Source: CAVRXQ01 sp963838845
GTDB taxonomy: Bacteria > Actinomycetota > Acidimicrobiia > Acidimicrobiales > Bog-793
Length of the DNA: 64,000 nucleotides
Direction of reading: 5' to 3'
NCBI GenBank assembly: GCA_963838845.1
Contig: CAWISR010000003.1
Coordinates: forward strand, 1,426,001-1,490,000
Below, in pieces: positions 34,106 through 41,886 of this stretch. Under the pieces are notes generated by a model, which did not search any database, had not been told where the DNA came from, and saw only the letters and a program-made list of their open reading frames with translations. Both the position numbers and the translations under genes were made by a program. Numbering within the stretch: position 1 is the stretch's first letter; each line of letters opens with the position of its first letter.

Positions 34106-34798
34106 ATGGCGAGGGGTTCTTTCGGGCGTACCGTCGCGCGCGCAGCCTCGAGTGGCGGCAGTCGCAGCTACCGGGCGCGTCCGCCCGCGTTGTGGTACCT
34201 GCTCATGATCGCCATCGTCGTCGTCGGCGTCGGGCTCATCGCCTACAGCCGTAACGAAGCGCTGCACCCCGCTGCGGCGAAGGTTGGTCCGTCGCTCACC
34301 GACAACTGGCAGGCAGCGCTTGGCATCGACATCTGCGGGACGATCAAGCCGAACCTCCCGGTGAGCACGAACCTTGCGTCGACGGGAATACGCACCTTCG
34401 GCAACGGCCTGATCGACGCCGCGCCCGACGTCTCATCGTCGCCGGCCAAATTCGAAGGCGCGAAGGCAACGCTTGGTCTTTTCGCGAAGAACTACGCGGG
34501 CTTCACCTTGACGGCGACGGAGCTCGGTTACCCGGGCAAACACGAGAAGATCTACAAGAACGGCGAGTCGTGCACCGGCAAGCTGAAAGGCAAGAGCACG
34601 CTCGTCGCGAGGGTGTGGGCTTCACCCACGGCGACGAGCTCGAGCCTTGTCACCGACCCGGCGACGATCCACATCACGAACGGCGAGATGATCACCGTCG
34701 CATTCGTCCCATCCGGCACGACGATCCCTCAACCGTCATCGAAGGGCGCGCTCGAAACGGCGATCGGAACTCCGAGTAGCAGCTCGAAGAAGAAGTAG
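34106..34798 (+). CDS. Membrane-anchored extracytoplasmic protein of unknown function
   Basis: 230 residues. A basic N-terminus (about 1-28) precedes one membrane helix (about 29-46: ALWYLLMIAIVVVGVGLIAY), so the rest is outside the cell. The outer domain contains two cysteines, in GIDICGTIKPNLP and GESCTGKLKGK, that could form a disulfide, and a Lys/Ser-rich end. DNWQAALGIDIC recalls a conserved actinobacterial segment of the form DHWHAAYGxYxC seen in hypothetical proteins. It lies between a rhamnosyltransferase-like gene and manC, so a role in envelope glycan handling is possible but unproven. Confidence 0.65.
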   Translation: MARGSFGRTVARAASSGGSRSYRARPPALWYLLMIAIVVVGVGLIAYSRNEALHPAAAKVGPSLTDNWQAALGIDICGTIKPNLPVSTNLASTGIRTFGNGLIDAAPDVSSSPAKFEGAKATLGLFAKNYAGFTLTATELGYPGKHEKIYKNGESCTGKLKGKSTLVARVWASPTATSSSLVTDPATIHITNGEMITVAFVPSGTTIPQPSSKGALETAIGTPSSSSKKK

Positions 34799-34828
34799 AC
34801 CGGATCGAAAGGCGAAGGCTCGCGTTCG

Positions 34829-35905
34829 ATGCAGGCGGTAGTGCTCGTCGGAGGTGAAGGGACACGACTTCGTCCGCTCACCTACGACATCCCCAAGCCG
34901 ATGCTGCCGATCGTCGGCCGACCGATCATCGCAAGAGTCGTCGAATGGCTCGCCCTCTACGGCGTGACGCGCGCCGTGCTTGCATTGGGGTACCGACCGG
35001 ATCCGTTCTTGGAGGCGTTCCCCGAGGCGACCTGGGAGGGCGTGGATCTCCTCTACTCGACGGAACCCGCTCCCTTGGACACGGCAGGCGCGATCGCATA
35101 CGCCGCGGACTTCGCGGGGATGTCGGGGGAGCGCATCGTCGTACTGAACGGTGACGTGCTCACCGACCTCGATTTTTCGAAGCTCCTCGCCTACCACGAG
35201 GAGCGAGGCGGGGCAGCGACGATCGCGTTGACGCCCGTCGCCGATCCTTCCCCGTACGGGGTCGTCGCGGTCGATGAAGACGGCAGGATCCTCACGTTCG
35301 TCGAGAAGCCACCACCTGGAACGGCACCCTCGAACCTGATCAACGCGGGGACGTACATCTTCGAACCCGAAGCACTCGATGCGATCGAGCGCGGTCGGCC
35401 GGTCTCGGTTGAGCGCGACATCCTGCCCGGCCTCGCCTCGAAGGGCGCCCTCTACGCCGCCGATTCAGATGCCTACTGGATCGACACCGGGACCCCCGCG
35501 CGTTACATCGCGGCACAGCTCGACGTGGTCGCCGGTTTCCGGCCGAACGTGATCCTGCCGGAGTGTTCGGCGCGCGGGCCCGGAATACTTGAAGCGCCCG
35601 GCGCGACGGTGCGCGGCGAGGTCCATCGGAACACGTTCGTCGGGGGTCACGCGACGATCGAGCCAGGAGCACTCGTCGAGAACGCGATCATCTCCGCGGC
35701 GGTGCGCATCGGCGAAGGAGCGAAGGTGCGCAACTCGGTTCTCCTTCGGGATGCGTTCGTCGACCAGGGCGCGACGATCGAAGACTCGATCGTCGGCCCG
35801 CACAGCGTGATCGGAGCGAGCGCTGTGGTCATCGGCTGTGTCGTCGGCGCGAATCACACGGTCGCCGAGTCCGCCGTCATAGTCGACGAACGCCGTCCTT
35901 ACTGA
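34829..35905 (+). CDS. Sugar-1-phosphate nucleotidyltransferase (ManC/GCD1-like)
   Basis: 358 residues. N-terminal nucleotidyltransferase domain: VVLVGGEGTRLRPLTYDIPKPMLPI (pyrophosphorylase signature and Lys), IVVLNGDVLTDLDF, FVEKPPPGTAPSNLINAGTYIF and YWIDTGTPARY. Residues about 240-358 form a left-handed beta-helix with hexapeptide-like turns (VRGEVHRNTFVGGHATIEPGALVEN). This two-domain form is common for actinobacterial mannose-1-phosphate guanylyltransferases (mycobacterial ManB, Rv3264c) in the same gene order. A glucose-1-phosphate thymidylyltransferase activity cannot be excluded. Confidence 0.88.
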   Translation: MQAVVLVGGEGTRLRPLTYDIPKPMLPIVGRPIIARVVEWLALYGVTRAVLALGYRPDPFLEAFPEATWEGVDLLYSTEPAPLDTAGAIAYAADFAGMSGERIVVLNGDVLTDLDFSKLLAYHEERGGAATIALTPVADPSPYGVVAVDEDGRILTFVEKPPPGTAPSNLINAGTYIFEPEALDAIERGRPVSVERDILPGLASKGALYAADSDAYWIDTGTPARYIAAQLDVVAGFRPNVILPECSARGPGILEAPGATVRGEVHRNTFVGGHATIEPGALVENAIISAAVRIGEGAKVRNSVLLRDAFVDQGATIEDSIVGPHSVIGASAVVIGCVVGANHTVAESAVIVDERRPY

Positions 35906-35911
35906 GCGCGT

Positions 35912-36865
35912 GTGCGTGCGCTAGTCACCGGCGGGTCCGGTTTCATCGGCTCGCACCTCGTCGATCGCCTGCTGCGCGAGGGTCATTCCGTCGATGTCGT
36001 CGACGACCTGTCCTCGGGTTCGATCGCGAACCTCTCCGCGGCCCGCGAGTTCCGTCGGGAGCTGCGGTTCCACCAGGTGGACGTGCGCGACACGATGGTG
36101 ACCGAGCTCATCGTGCGGAGACAGCCAGAGGTTGTGTTCCACCTCGCCGCCCAGGCGAGCGTGGTGGCCTCGATCGCCGATCCTGGTCTCGACGCCGAGG
36201 TGAACGTCGTCGGCAGCGTCCGCGTCATCGAAGGCGCGTTGCGCGCCGGCGCGAAGAAGATCGTCTACGCGGCGAGCGGAGGGACGCTCTACGGCGAAGC
36301 GCGGCGAGCGGCTGATGAGACCCAGACCTACCGGCCGCTTTCGCCATATGGGGTCGCGAAGAAGATCGTTCTCGATTACCTCTTCGCGTATCGCGAGCGC
36401 TGTGGCCTCGAGTTCACCGCGCTCGCGCTCGCGAACGTGTACGGCCCGCGCCAGCGTTCGGATGGAGAGGGGGGGGTTATTGCGATCTTTGCGTCCGAGC
36501 TCGTCGCCGGTGTGCCGTCGACGATCGACGGTGACGGGAGCCAGATCCGCGACTTCGTCTACGTCGACGACGTCGTCGATGCGTTTGTGCGCGCGGGCGC
36601 GAAAGGTGGCGGTCTCGTCTGCAACATCGGCACGGGGAAGGGGACGACGGTCAAACGGCTGTACGCGCTGATGGCGGAAGCAGCGGGTTCAGAGATGGCG
36701 CCGCGTTTCGGGCCGCGCCGCACCGGCGACGTGCGCGCGAACGTGCTGTCGCCCGAACGCTCCCGACTGCACCTCGGATGGCGTCCGTTCACCTCGTTGC
36801 GCGACGGGCTTTCGGCCACCCTCGGCGACGCCGCCGAGCGCTCGTCCGCGGGCTCAAGACGATGA
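35912..36865 (+). CDS. NAD-dependent sugar epimerase/dehydratase (GalE-like SDR)
   Basis: 317 residues from GTG at 35912. Extended SDR: VTGGSGFIGSHLVDRLL (NAD site), HLAAQASVVASIADPGLD, YAASGGTLYGEARRA, catalytic YGVAKK and LANVYGPRQRSDGEGGVIAIF, with RDFVYVDDVVDAFV. The set is typical of UDP-glucose 4-epimerase-like proteins of actinobacterial surface loci. Exact substrate is not evident. The stop overlaps the cofD start (ATGA), so a sugar gene and a cofactor gene are in one transcript. Confidence 0.88.
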   Translation: MRALVTGGSGFIGSHLVDRLLREGHSVDVVDDLSSGSIANLSAAREFRRELRFHQVDVRDTMVTELIVRRQPEVVFHLAAQASVVASIADPGLDAEVNVVGSVRVIEGALRAGAKKIVYAASGGTLYGEARRAADETQTYRPLSPYGVAKKIVLDYLFAYRERCGLEFTALALANVYGPRQRSDGEGGVIAIFASELVAGVPSTIDGDGSQIRDFVYVDDVVDAFVRAGAKGGGLVCNIGTGKGTTVKRLYALMAEAAGSEMAPRFGPRRTGDVRANVLSPERSRLHLGWRPFTSLRDGLSATLGDAAERSSAGSRR

Positions 36866-37794
36866 TCACGGTCCTCGCCGGGGGTGTCGGCGCCGCGAAA
36901 TTCCTCGAGGGGCTGGTGCGCGTCGTCCCGCAAACCGAGATCGTCGTCGTCGGTAACACCGGCGACGACGCCGCCGTCCACGGACTGCACGTCAGCCCCG
37001 ACCTTGACACCGTCACGTACACGCTCGCGGGCGCGTCGAACCGCGAGATGGGCTGGGGGATCGCCGGCGACACGTTCGCGGCGATGGGCGCACTAGACCG
37101 GTACGGATCGGCGACGTGGTTCCGCCTCGGTGACCTCGACCTTGCGACGCATCTGTACCGGACCGAACGACTGGCGGCGGGGGCGTCGTTGTCGGAAGTG
37201 ACGGCGGAGATCACGCGCGCCTGGGGGATCGCACTCCGCCTGCTGCCGATGTCCGACGACGCGGTGCGGACGGTGCTCACGTTGAAAAGCGGCGAAGTCG
37301 TCGAGTTCCAGGAGTACTTCGTCCATCGTCGACACTCCGATCCGGTGCGATCGGTCGAGTTTCGGGGCGCGAGCACTGCACGACCGGCGCCGGGTGTCAT
37401 CGACGCAGTCGAGGGGGCCGACGTTGTCCTCCTCGCACCGTCGAACCCCGTGTTATCGCTCGGTCCGATTCTCGCCGTTGAAGGTTTGGCCGAGGCGTTG
37501 CAGCGGCGTCGAGAGCGCGTCGTCGCGGTCTCGCCAATCGTCGATGGACGCGCGCTGAAAGGGCCGGCCGACCACTTGCTCGAGGAGCTCGGTCACGAGG
37601 CATCGGCGCTCGGTGTGGCGCGCCTGCTCGCGCCGGTCTCGGGTTCCTTCCTCCTCGATGTCACCGACGCGCCGCTCGAACGCGCCACCAGGGCCGAGGG
37701 AGTGCGTGTCCTTGTCACCGAGACGGTGATGGAGACGCCGGGCATCGCCGCCGATCTCGCGAAACGTGCCCTCGATTTCGTCGGGTCGCAATGA
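36862..37794 (+). CDS. cofD: 2-phospho-L-lactate transferase CofD (FbiA), F420 biosynthesis
   Basis: 310 residues from ATG at 36862. CofD joins the activated phospho-lactyl/PEP group to FO, giving (dehydro)F420-0. Motifs: LAGGVGAAKFLEGL, VVVGNTGDDAAVHGLHVSPDLDT, NREMGWGIAGDTFAAM, WFRLGDLDLATHLYRTERL and LAPSNPVLSLGPIL (nucleotide handling). Length and motif order are those of CofD/FbiA. It overlaps cofE by four bases, as in mycobacterial fbiA-fbiB. Confidence 0.95.
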   Translation: MITVLAGGVGAAKFLEGLVRVVPQTEIVVVGNTGDDAAVHGLHVSPDLDTVTYTLAGASNREMGWGIAGDTFAAMGALDRYGSATWFRLGDLDLATHLYRTERLAAGASLSEVTAEITRAWGIALRLLPMSDDAVRTVLTLKSGEVVEFQEYFVHRRHSDPVRSVEFRGASTARPAPGVIDAVEGADVVLLAPSNPVLSLGPILAVEGLAEALQRRRERVVAVSPIVDGRALKGPADHLLEELGHEASALGVARLLAPVSGSFLLDVTDAPLERATRAEGVRVLVTETVMETPGIAADLAKRALDFVGSQ

Positions 37795-38495
37795 CGTCTT
37801 CGACGCTCTCGGTGATCCCGGTCGAGGGCCTGCCGGAAATCGCGCCCGGGGCCCAGCTCGGCGAGGTCGTCGCGGCGATCGAAGATCTGCGCGCTCGGGA
37901 CGTCGTGGTCGTCACCCAGAAGATCGTCTCGAAGGCCGAGGGTCGCATCGTCGCCATCGATCACGACGACGCGGACGCGAAACGAAGACTCGCCGAATCC
38001 GAAGCGGCGCGTGTCCTACGCCGTCGCGGTGACCTCGTCGTCACCGAAACTCGGCACGGGTTCGTCTGTGCGAACTCAGGTGTTGATCTTTCGAACGTCG
38101 AAGGCGACAACGCCGTGTTGCTGCCGGTCGATCCCGACCGTTCGGCGCGCAAGATCCGCGAGGCGGTTCGTGTCTCACGAGGAATTGAGATCGGCGTGAT
38201 CGTCTCGGACACCTTCGGTCGGCCGTGGCGACGCGGACTCGTCGATGTGGCGATCGGCTGCGCCGGGATCGCGGCGGTCGTCGACCTGCGCGGTCAGGTC
38301 GACGGAACCGGCCGTGAGCTCGTCGCGACCGAGATGTGCGTCGCCGACGAGATCGCTGCTGCGGCCGAGCTCGTCATGGGAAAGGCCGCGCACGTCCCGG
38401 TCGCGATCGTGCGCGGGGTCGACGGATCCTGGCTGCGCGACTCCTCCGTCGCCGAGGAGATCGTGCGCGCGTATGCGGACGACCTGTTCCGATGA
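37791..38495 (+). CDS. cofE: Coenzyme F420-0:L-glutamate ligase CofE
   Basis: 234 residues from ATG at 37791. Adds glutamates to F420-0 using GTP. Motifs: VVVVTQKIVSKAEGRIV, HGFVCANSGVDLSNV, VLLPVDPDRSARKIR, VSDTFGRPWRRGLVDVAIGCAG and TEMCVADEIAAAAELVMGKA. Mycobacterial FbiB carries an additional C-terminal FMN/nitroreductase-like domain that reduces dehydro-F420-0 or aids tail extension; here the protein ends right after the CofE domain, so that domain must be encoded elsewhere or absent. Confidence 0.95.
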   Translation: MTSSTLSVIPVEGLPEIAPGAQLGEVVAAIEDLRARDVVVVTQKIVSKAEGRIVAIDHDDADAKRRLAESEAARVLRRRGDLVVTETRHGFVCANSGVDLSNVEGDNAVLLPVDPDRSARKIREAVRVSRGIEIGVIVSDTFGRPWRRGLVDVAIGCAGIAAVVDLRGQVDGTGRELVATEMCVADEIAAAAELVMGKAAHVPVAIVRGVDGSWLRDSSVAEEIVRAYADDLFR

Positions 38496-38523
38496 ACGCC
38501 CGAGGGCACCAAAGGCGCGGCCG

Positions 38524-39621
38524 GTGACGGCGCTCGACGTCGCCATCGTCGCCGAGCCTTTGCGCCGTCCGGTGCCGGGCGGAATCGGGACCTACACCCG
38601 CGGGCTTGTGGGCGCGTTGCGCGCGTCGTCCTCGGACGTCGCGGTGTCGTGCCGCCTCATCGTGTCACGCGCCCCGCGACTGCCCGACCCCCTCGACGAG
38701 CTCGGCGTGCCGATCGCCGCTTCGTTGCTGCCCGATGCCGCGCTCGTCCGAGCGTGGGATCTCGGCCTCGCAAGGGTCGGAGGCGGGAGCGACGTAGTCC
38801 ATGCGGTATCGCTCATGGCGCCGCCGTCCCGGGCGCCGCTCTCGGTCGCGGTCCACGACATCGCCTTCCGTCTCGTGCCCGAGGCATTCCCGCGTCGCGG
38901 TCGTATCTGGCACGAGCGAGCCTTACGTCGCGTCGAGCGACACGCGCAGGTCGTGATCGTGCCTTCGGCGACGACGAAAGACGCGCTCGCGCACGAGGGT
39001 TTCCACTTCGATGACCGGATCGTCGTCATCGAGTACGGCTCCGACCACCTTCCCCCCGGCGACGAAGCGGCGACGAAAGGCGTGCTCCACCGGCTCGGCG
39101 TGGGAGGCGAGTACCTGCTCGCGGTCGGCACGTTGGAGCCGAGAAAGAACCTCTCACGGCTTGTCGCCGCGTACGAAAGGGCACGTGGAGAGCTCCCCGA
39201 ACCGTTCCCGCTCGTGGTCGTCGGGCCTCACGGGTGGGGTCGGGGAGCGCCGGTTTCGACGTCCGGCGTCGTCTTCGCCGGCACGGTGAACGGCTCTGTG
39301 CTCGCAGGGCTCTATCAGCTCGCACTGGCGTGCTGTTACGTGCCGCTAACCGAGGGGTTTGGTTTTCCCGTTGTCGAGGCGATGCGCCTTGGTACGCCCG
39401 TTATCGCGTCCGCGGTGCCGAGCGCGGGCGGCGCCGCCCTCGAGGTCGACCCGCTCGACACCGACGCGATCGCCGACGCCATCGTGCGGGTGGGAAATGA
39501 CCAAGCTCTGCGGGACCGACTCGCCGCCGCAGGTGCCGAACGAGTGGCGGGGCTCACGTGGGCGGCGACGGCGGCGGCACACGTGCGCACCTGGACGAGC
39601 ATCGCTGGGAAGGACGCGTGA
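38524..39621 (+). CDS. Family 4 glycosyltransferase
   Basis: 365 residues from GTG at 38524. GT-B fold: VPGGIGTYTRGLVGAL at the N-terminus, VAVHDIAFRLVPEAFPRR, VPSATTKDALAHEGF, LAVGTLEPRKNLSRLVAAYE in the linker, and the donor-binding LTEGFGFPVVEAMRLGTPVIAS (E-x7-E). These are typical GT4 retaining transferases of mannose or related sugars. It is followed by a second, similar GT4 gene (GTGA overlap), suggesting duplication or sequential sugar addition. Confidence 0.88.
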   Translation: MTALDVAIVAEPLRRPVPGGIGTYTRGLVGALRASSSDVAVSCRLIVSRAPRLPDPLDELGVPIAASLLPDAALVRAWDLGLARVGGGSDVVHAVSLMAPPSRAPLSVAVHDIAFRLVPEAFPRRGRIWHERALRRVERHAQVVIVPSATTKDALAHEGFHFDDRIVVIEYGSDHLPPGDEAATKGVLHRLGVGGEYLLAVGTLEPRKNLSRLVAAYERARGELPEPFPLVVVGPHGWGRGAPVSTSGVVFAGTVNGSVLAGLYQLALACCYVPLTEGFGFPVVEAMRLGTPVIASAVPSAGGAALEVDPLDTDAIADAIVRVGNDQALRDRLAAAGAERVAGLTWAATAAAHVRTWTSIAGKDA

Positions 39622-40772
39622 GCGCCGAGTCGCTGGGTTCGGACCAACTCGAGGTCGCGATCGATGTCTCGGCGATCCCCGCGGCGCTGTCGGGCGCGGG
39701 GCAGTACGCCTGGAACGTCGCGTCCGGTCTCGCCTTGCAATCGGCCGTCGAGGTCGATCTCCTCACACGGCACGCCGACGTCACGCGGTGGAAGAACGCC
39801 ATGCCCCGAGCTCGCCTTGCCGCCGTCGCACCCGATCGGACTCCCGCCCGAGTTCTGTTCGGTGAGTTCGCGCTCGGCTCCGCCGCGGCGCGCAGCTTTC
39901 CTTCGGCACAGGTGTTCTTCGGTCCGCACTACTCGATGCCGAAGCACCTCGCGATCCCGGCGGTCGTGACGATCCACGACCTCACGTTGATCGAACATCC
40001 GGAATGGCACGAACGCGCGAAGAGCGCCTACTTCCGGCGCGCGATTGCCTACGCGGCGCAGAACGCGGCAGAGCTGATCTGTGTGAGCGAGCGCACTGCG
40101 CAGCGGCTGCGCGCCCTTACCCGGCCAAAGGGCGAGGTGCGAGTTGTGCCGCACGGCGTCGACCACGCGCACTTCGGACCGCAAGAACCGACTCCCGGTT
40201 TCGATGCCGCGATCCTCGATCGCCTCGGTGTGTCAAGGCCGTATCTGCTCCACGTCGGCACGCTCGAGCCGAGAAAGAACGTGCCCGGGCTCATCGCCGC
40301 CTTCGACGCGATCGCCGCGGAGCACGCCGGGCTCTCCTTGGTCCTCGCCGGGGTGCCGGCGTGGGGCGCGAAGGATGCACGAGCCGCCGCGTCGCGGGCG
40401 CTCGCCTCGGGGCGGATAGTGGAGCTCGGATTCGTCGACCAGGCCGAATTACCTTCGCTCTTGCGCGGCGCGGCCGCCGTGGCGTACCCGTCGTTCTCGG
40501 AAGGCTTCGGTCTGCCCGCCTTGGAGGCGCTCGCCTGTGGCGTGCCCCTCGTCACCTCGGAAAACACTGTGATGGCGGACCTCGTCGACGAGGCCGGCGT
40601 GCTTGTCGACCCGCACGACCCCGCTTCGATCGCGACGGGCCTCAGTGCCGCGTTGCGCGACGACGGTGAGGCGGCGGCCCGCCGGGCGCGTGGCTTCGAG
40701 GTTGCGGGGGCGTTCAGCTGGGAACGATCCATCGACGGACATCTCGACGCCCTGCGCGCCGCCCTGCAGTAG
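39618..40772 (+). CDS. Family 4 glycosyltransferase
   Basis: 384 residues from GTG at 39618, overlapping the previous GT4 by four bases. GT-B motifs: AIPAALSGAGQYAWNVAS, VVTIHDLTLIEHPEWHERAK, VVPHGVDHAHFGP, HVGTLEPRKNVPGLIAAFDAI and SFSEGFGLPALEALACGVPLVTS. Shares GTLEPRKN and the E-x7-E layout with its neighbour but is clearly distinct in sequence. Donor and acceptor unknown; manC and RMD genes nearby make GDP-mannose- or GDP-rhamnose-derived sugars likely donors (inference). Confidence 0.88.
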   Translation: MSAESLGSDQLEVAIDVSAIPAALSGAGQYAWNVASGLALQSAVEVDLLTRHADVTRWKNAMPRARLAAVAPDRTPARVLFGEFALGSAAARSFPSAQVFFGPHYSMPKHLAIPAVVTIHDLTLIEHPEWHERAKSAYFRRAIAYAAQNAAELICVSERTAQRLRALTRPKGEVRVVPHGVDHAHFGPQEPTPGFDAAILDRLGVSRPYLLHVGTLEPRKNVPGLIAAFDAIAAEHAGLSLVLAGVPAWGAKDARAAASRALASGRIVELGFVDQAELPSLLRGAAAVAYPSFSEGFGLPALEALACGVPLVTSENTVMADLVDEAGVLVDPHDPASIATGLSAALRDDGEAAARRARGFEVAGAFSWERSIDGHLDALRAALQ

Positions 40773-40868
40773 CGGGGGTACCGATCGGGGGCTTCGCGCG
40801 CGAGCGTCGACGCCGTGAGTGGCCGATCACCCTCGTCACCGGGAAGGGAGGCCTCGGATCGTCATGAA

Positions 40869-40891
40869 ATCCCAACTCGGACTTCTGGGAT
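40869..40891. repeat. Inverted repeat before the RMD-like gene
   Basis: ATCCCA (40869-40874) and TGGGAT (40886-40891), perfect 6-base arms with an 11-base spacer, in the 150-base gap between the second GT4 and the RMD-like gene. It might be a terminator stem or an operator. TAGGTT and TATGGA follow downstream as possible -10 boxes. Confidence 0.3.
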
Positions 40892-40922
40892 GAGGCAGTA
40901 GGTTCGGGCGTATGGAGGCGAC

Positions 40923-41810
40923 GTGCGCGCGTTCGTGACCGGGGCGACGGGCTTCGTCGGCACCTGGCTCAGCCGCCATCTCGAGGAAATGGGGGACGAG
41001 GCGTTCGCGCTCGGCGAAGGAATCGACGTCACCGACACCCCCGCCGTGGCGGCGAGCATCGCCGCCGCTTCCCCCGACGTCATCTACCACCTCGCCGCGC
41101 TGACCCACGTCGGCGACTCCTGGGAAGCACCGGAGGAGACGTTCCGGGTGAACGCGATGGGGACGCTGTCGGTGCTCGAAGCCGCTCGCAAGGCACAGCG
41201 AACCCCCCGCGTCATCCTTGTGAGTTCCGCCGAGGTGTACGGTCCCGGCGAGTCGGCACCGATCGAGGAGTCGATGCCGTTGCGACCCGTGACCCCTTAT
41301 GCGGCGAGCAAGGTCGCTGCGGAGTTCCTCGGTCTGCAGGCGCATCTTGGGCGCGGCATCGAGGTGGTGAGGGCGCGCCCGTTCAACCACGTCGGCCCGG
41401 GTCAGTCGCCGAACTTCGTGATCGCCGCACTCGCGAAGCGGCTCGTCGAAGCCGAGCGCGCCGGCGCGCTCGAGGTGAGCGTCGGCGACTTGAGTCCGGC
41501 ACGGGACTTCACCGACGTGCGTGACGTCGTGCGCGCCTATCGGCTGCTCGCTGAGTACGGCGAGCCGGGCGAGGCGTACAACGTCTGTTCGGGTGAGGCG
41601 GTCGCGATTGCCACGGTCTTTGACGAGCTCGTGATGCTGGCGGACCACCAGGTGAAGGCGGTCGTCGATCCGATGCTGTTGCGCCCGGTCGACGTTCCGG
41701 TCCTGGTCGGCGACGCGAAGAAGCTCGTCTCGTTGACCGGCTGGTCGCGAACCATCCCGCTCGAGACCACCTTGAAAGATGTCCTCGCGGATGCAAGGAG
41801 CCGCTGGTAG
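40923..41810 (+). CDS. GDP-4-dehydro-6-deoxy-mannose reductase-like SDR (RMD/GMD family)
   Basis: 295 residues from GTG at 40923. Extended SDR: FVTGATGFVGTWLSRHLE, IYHLAALTHVGDSWEAPEETFRVNAMGT, LVSSAEVYGPGESAP, catalytic YAASKVAAEFLG, RARPFNHVGPGQSPNFV and RDFTDVRDVVRAY. The HVGPGQSPNF loop and the length are typical of RMD, which makes GDP-D-rhamnose from the GMD product. No GMD gene is in this window, so the donor pathway is incomplete here. Confidence 0.82.
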   Translation: MRAFVTGATGFVGTWLSRHLEEMGDEAFALGEGIDVTDTPAVAASIAAASPDVIYHLAALTHVGDSWEAPEETFRVNAMGTLSVLEAARKAQRTPRVILVSSAEVYGPGESAPIEESMPLRPVTPYAASKVAAEFLGLQAHLGRGIEVVRARPFNHVGPGQSPNFVIAALAKRLVEAERAGALEVSVGDLSPARDFTDVRDVVRAYRLLAEYGEPGEAYNVCSGEAVAIATVFDELVMLADHQVKAVVDPMLLRPVDVPVLVGDAKKLVSLTGWSRTIPLETTLKDVLADARSRW

Positions 41811-41871
41811 CGGAGCGCCGCGGCAGGATAACGCGTTGAGCTGGACTTTTCTCCGCTTGGGAGCCGCCGAG

Positions 41872-41877
41872 TAGCCT
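41872..41877 (+). promoter_or_regulatory. Candidate -10 element of the GT2/membrane protein gene
   Basis: TAGCCT nine bases before the ATG at 41887, matching the hexamer and spacing seen at metH. No ribosome-binding site is evident between them. Confidence 0.4.
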
Positions 41878-41886
41878 GTCCGGCCG

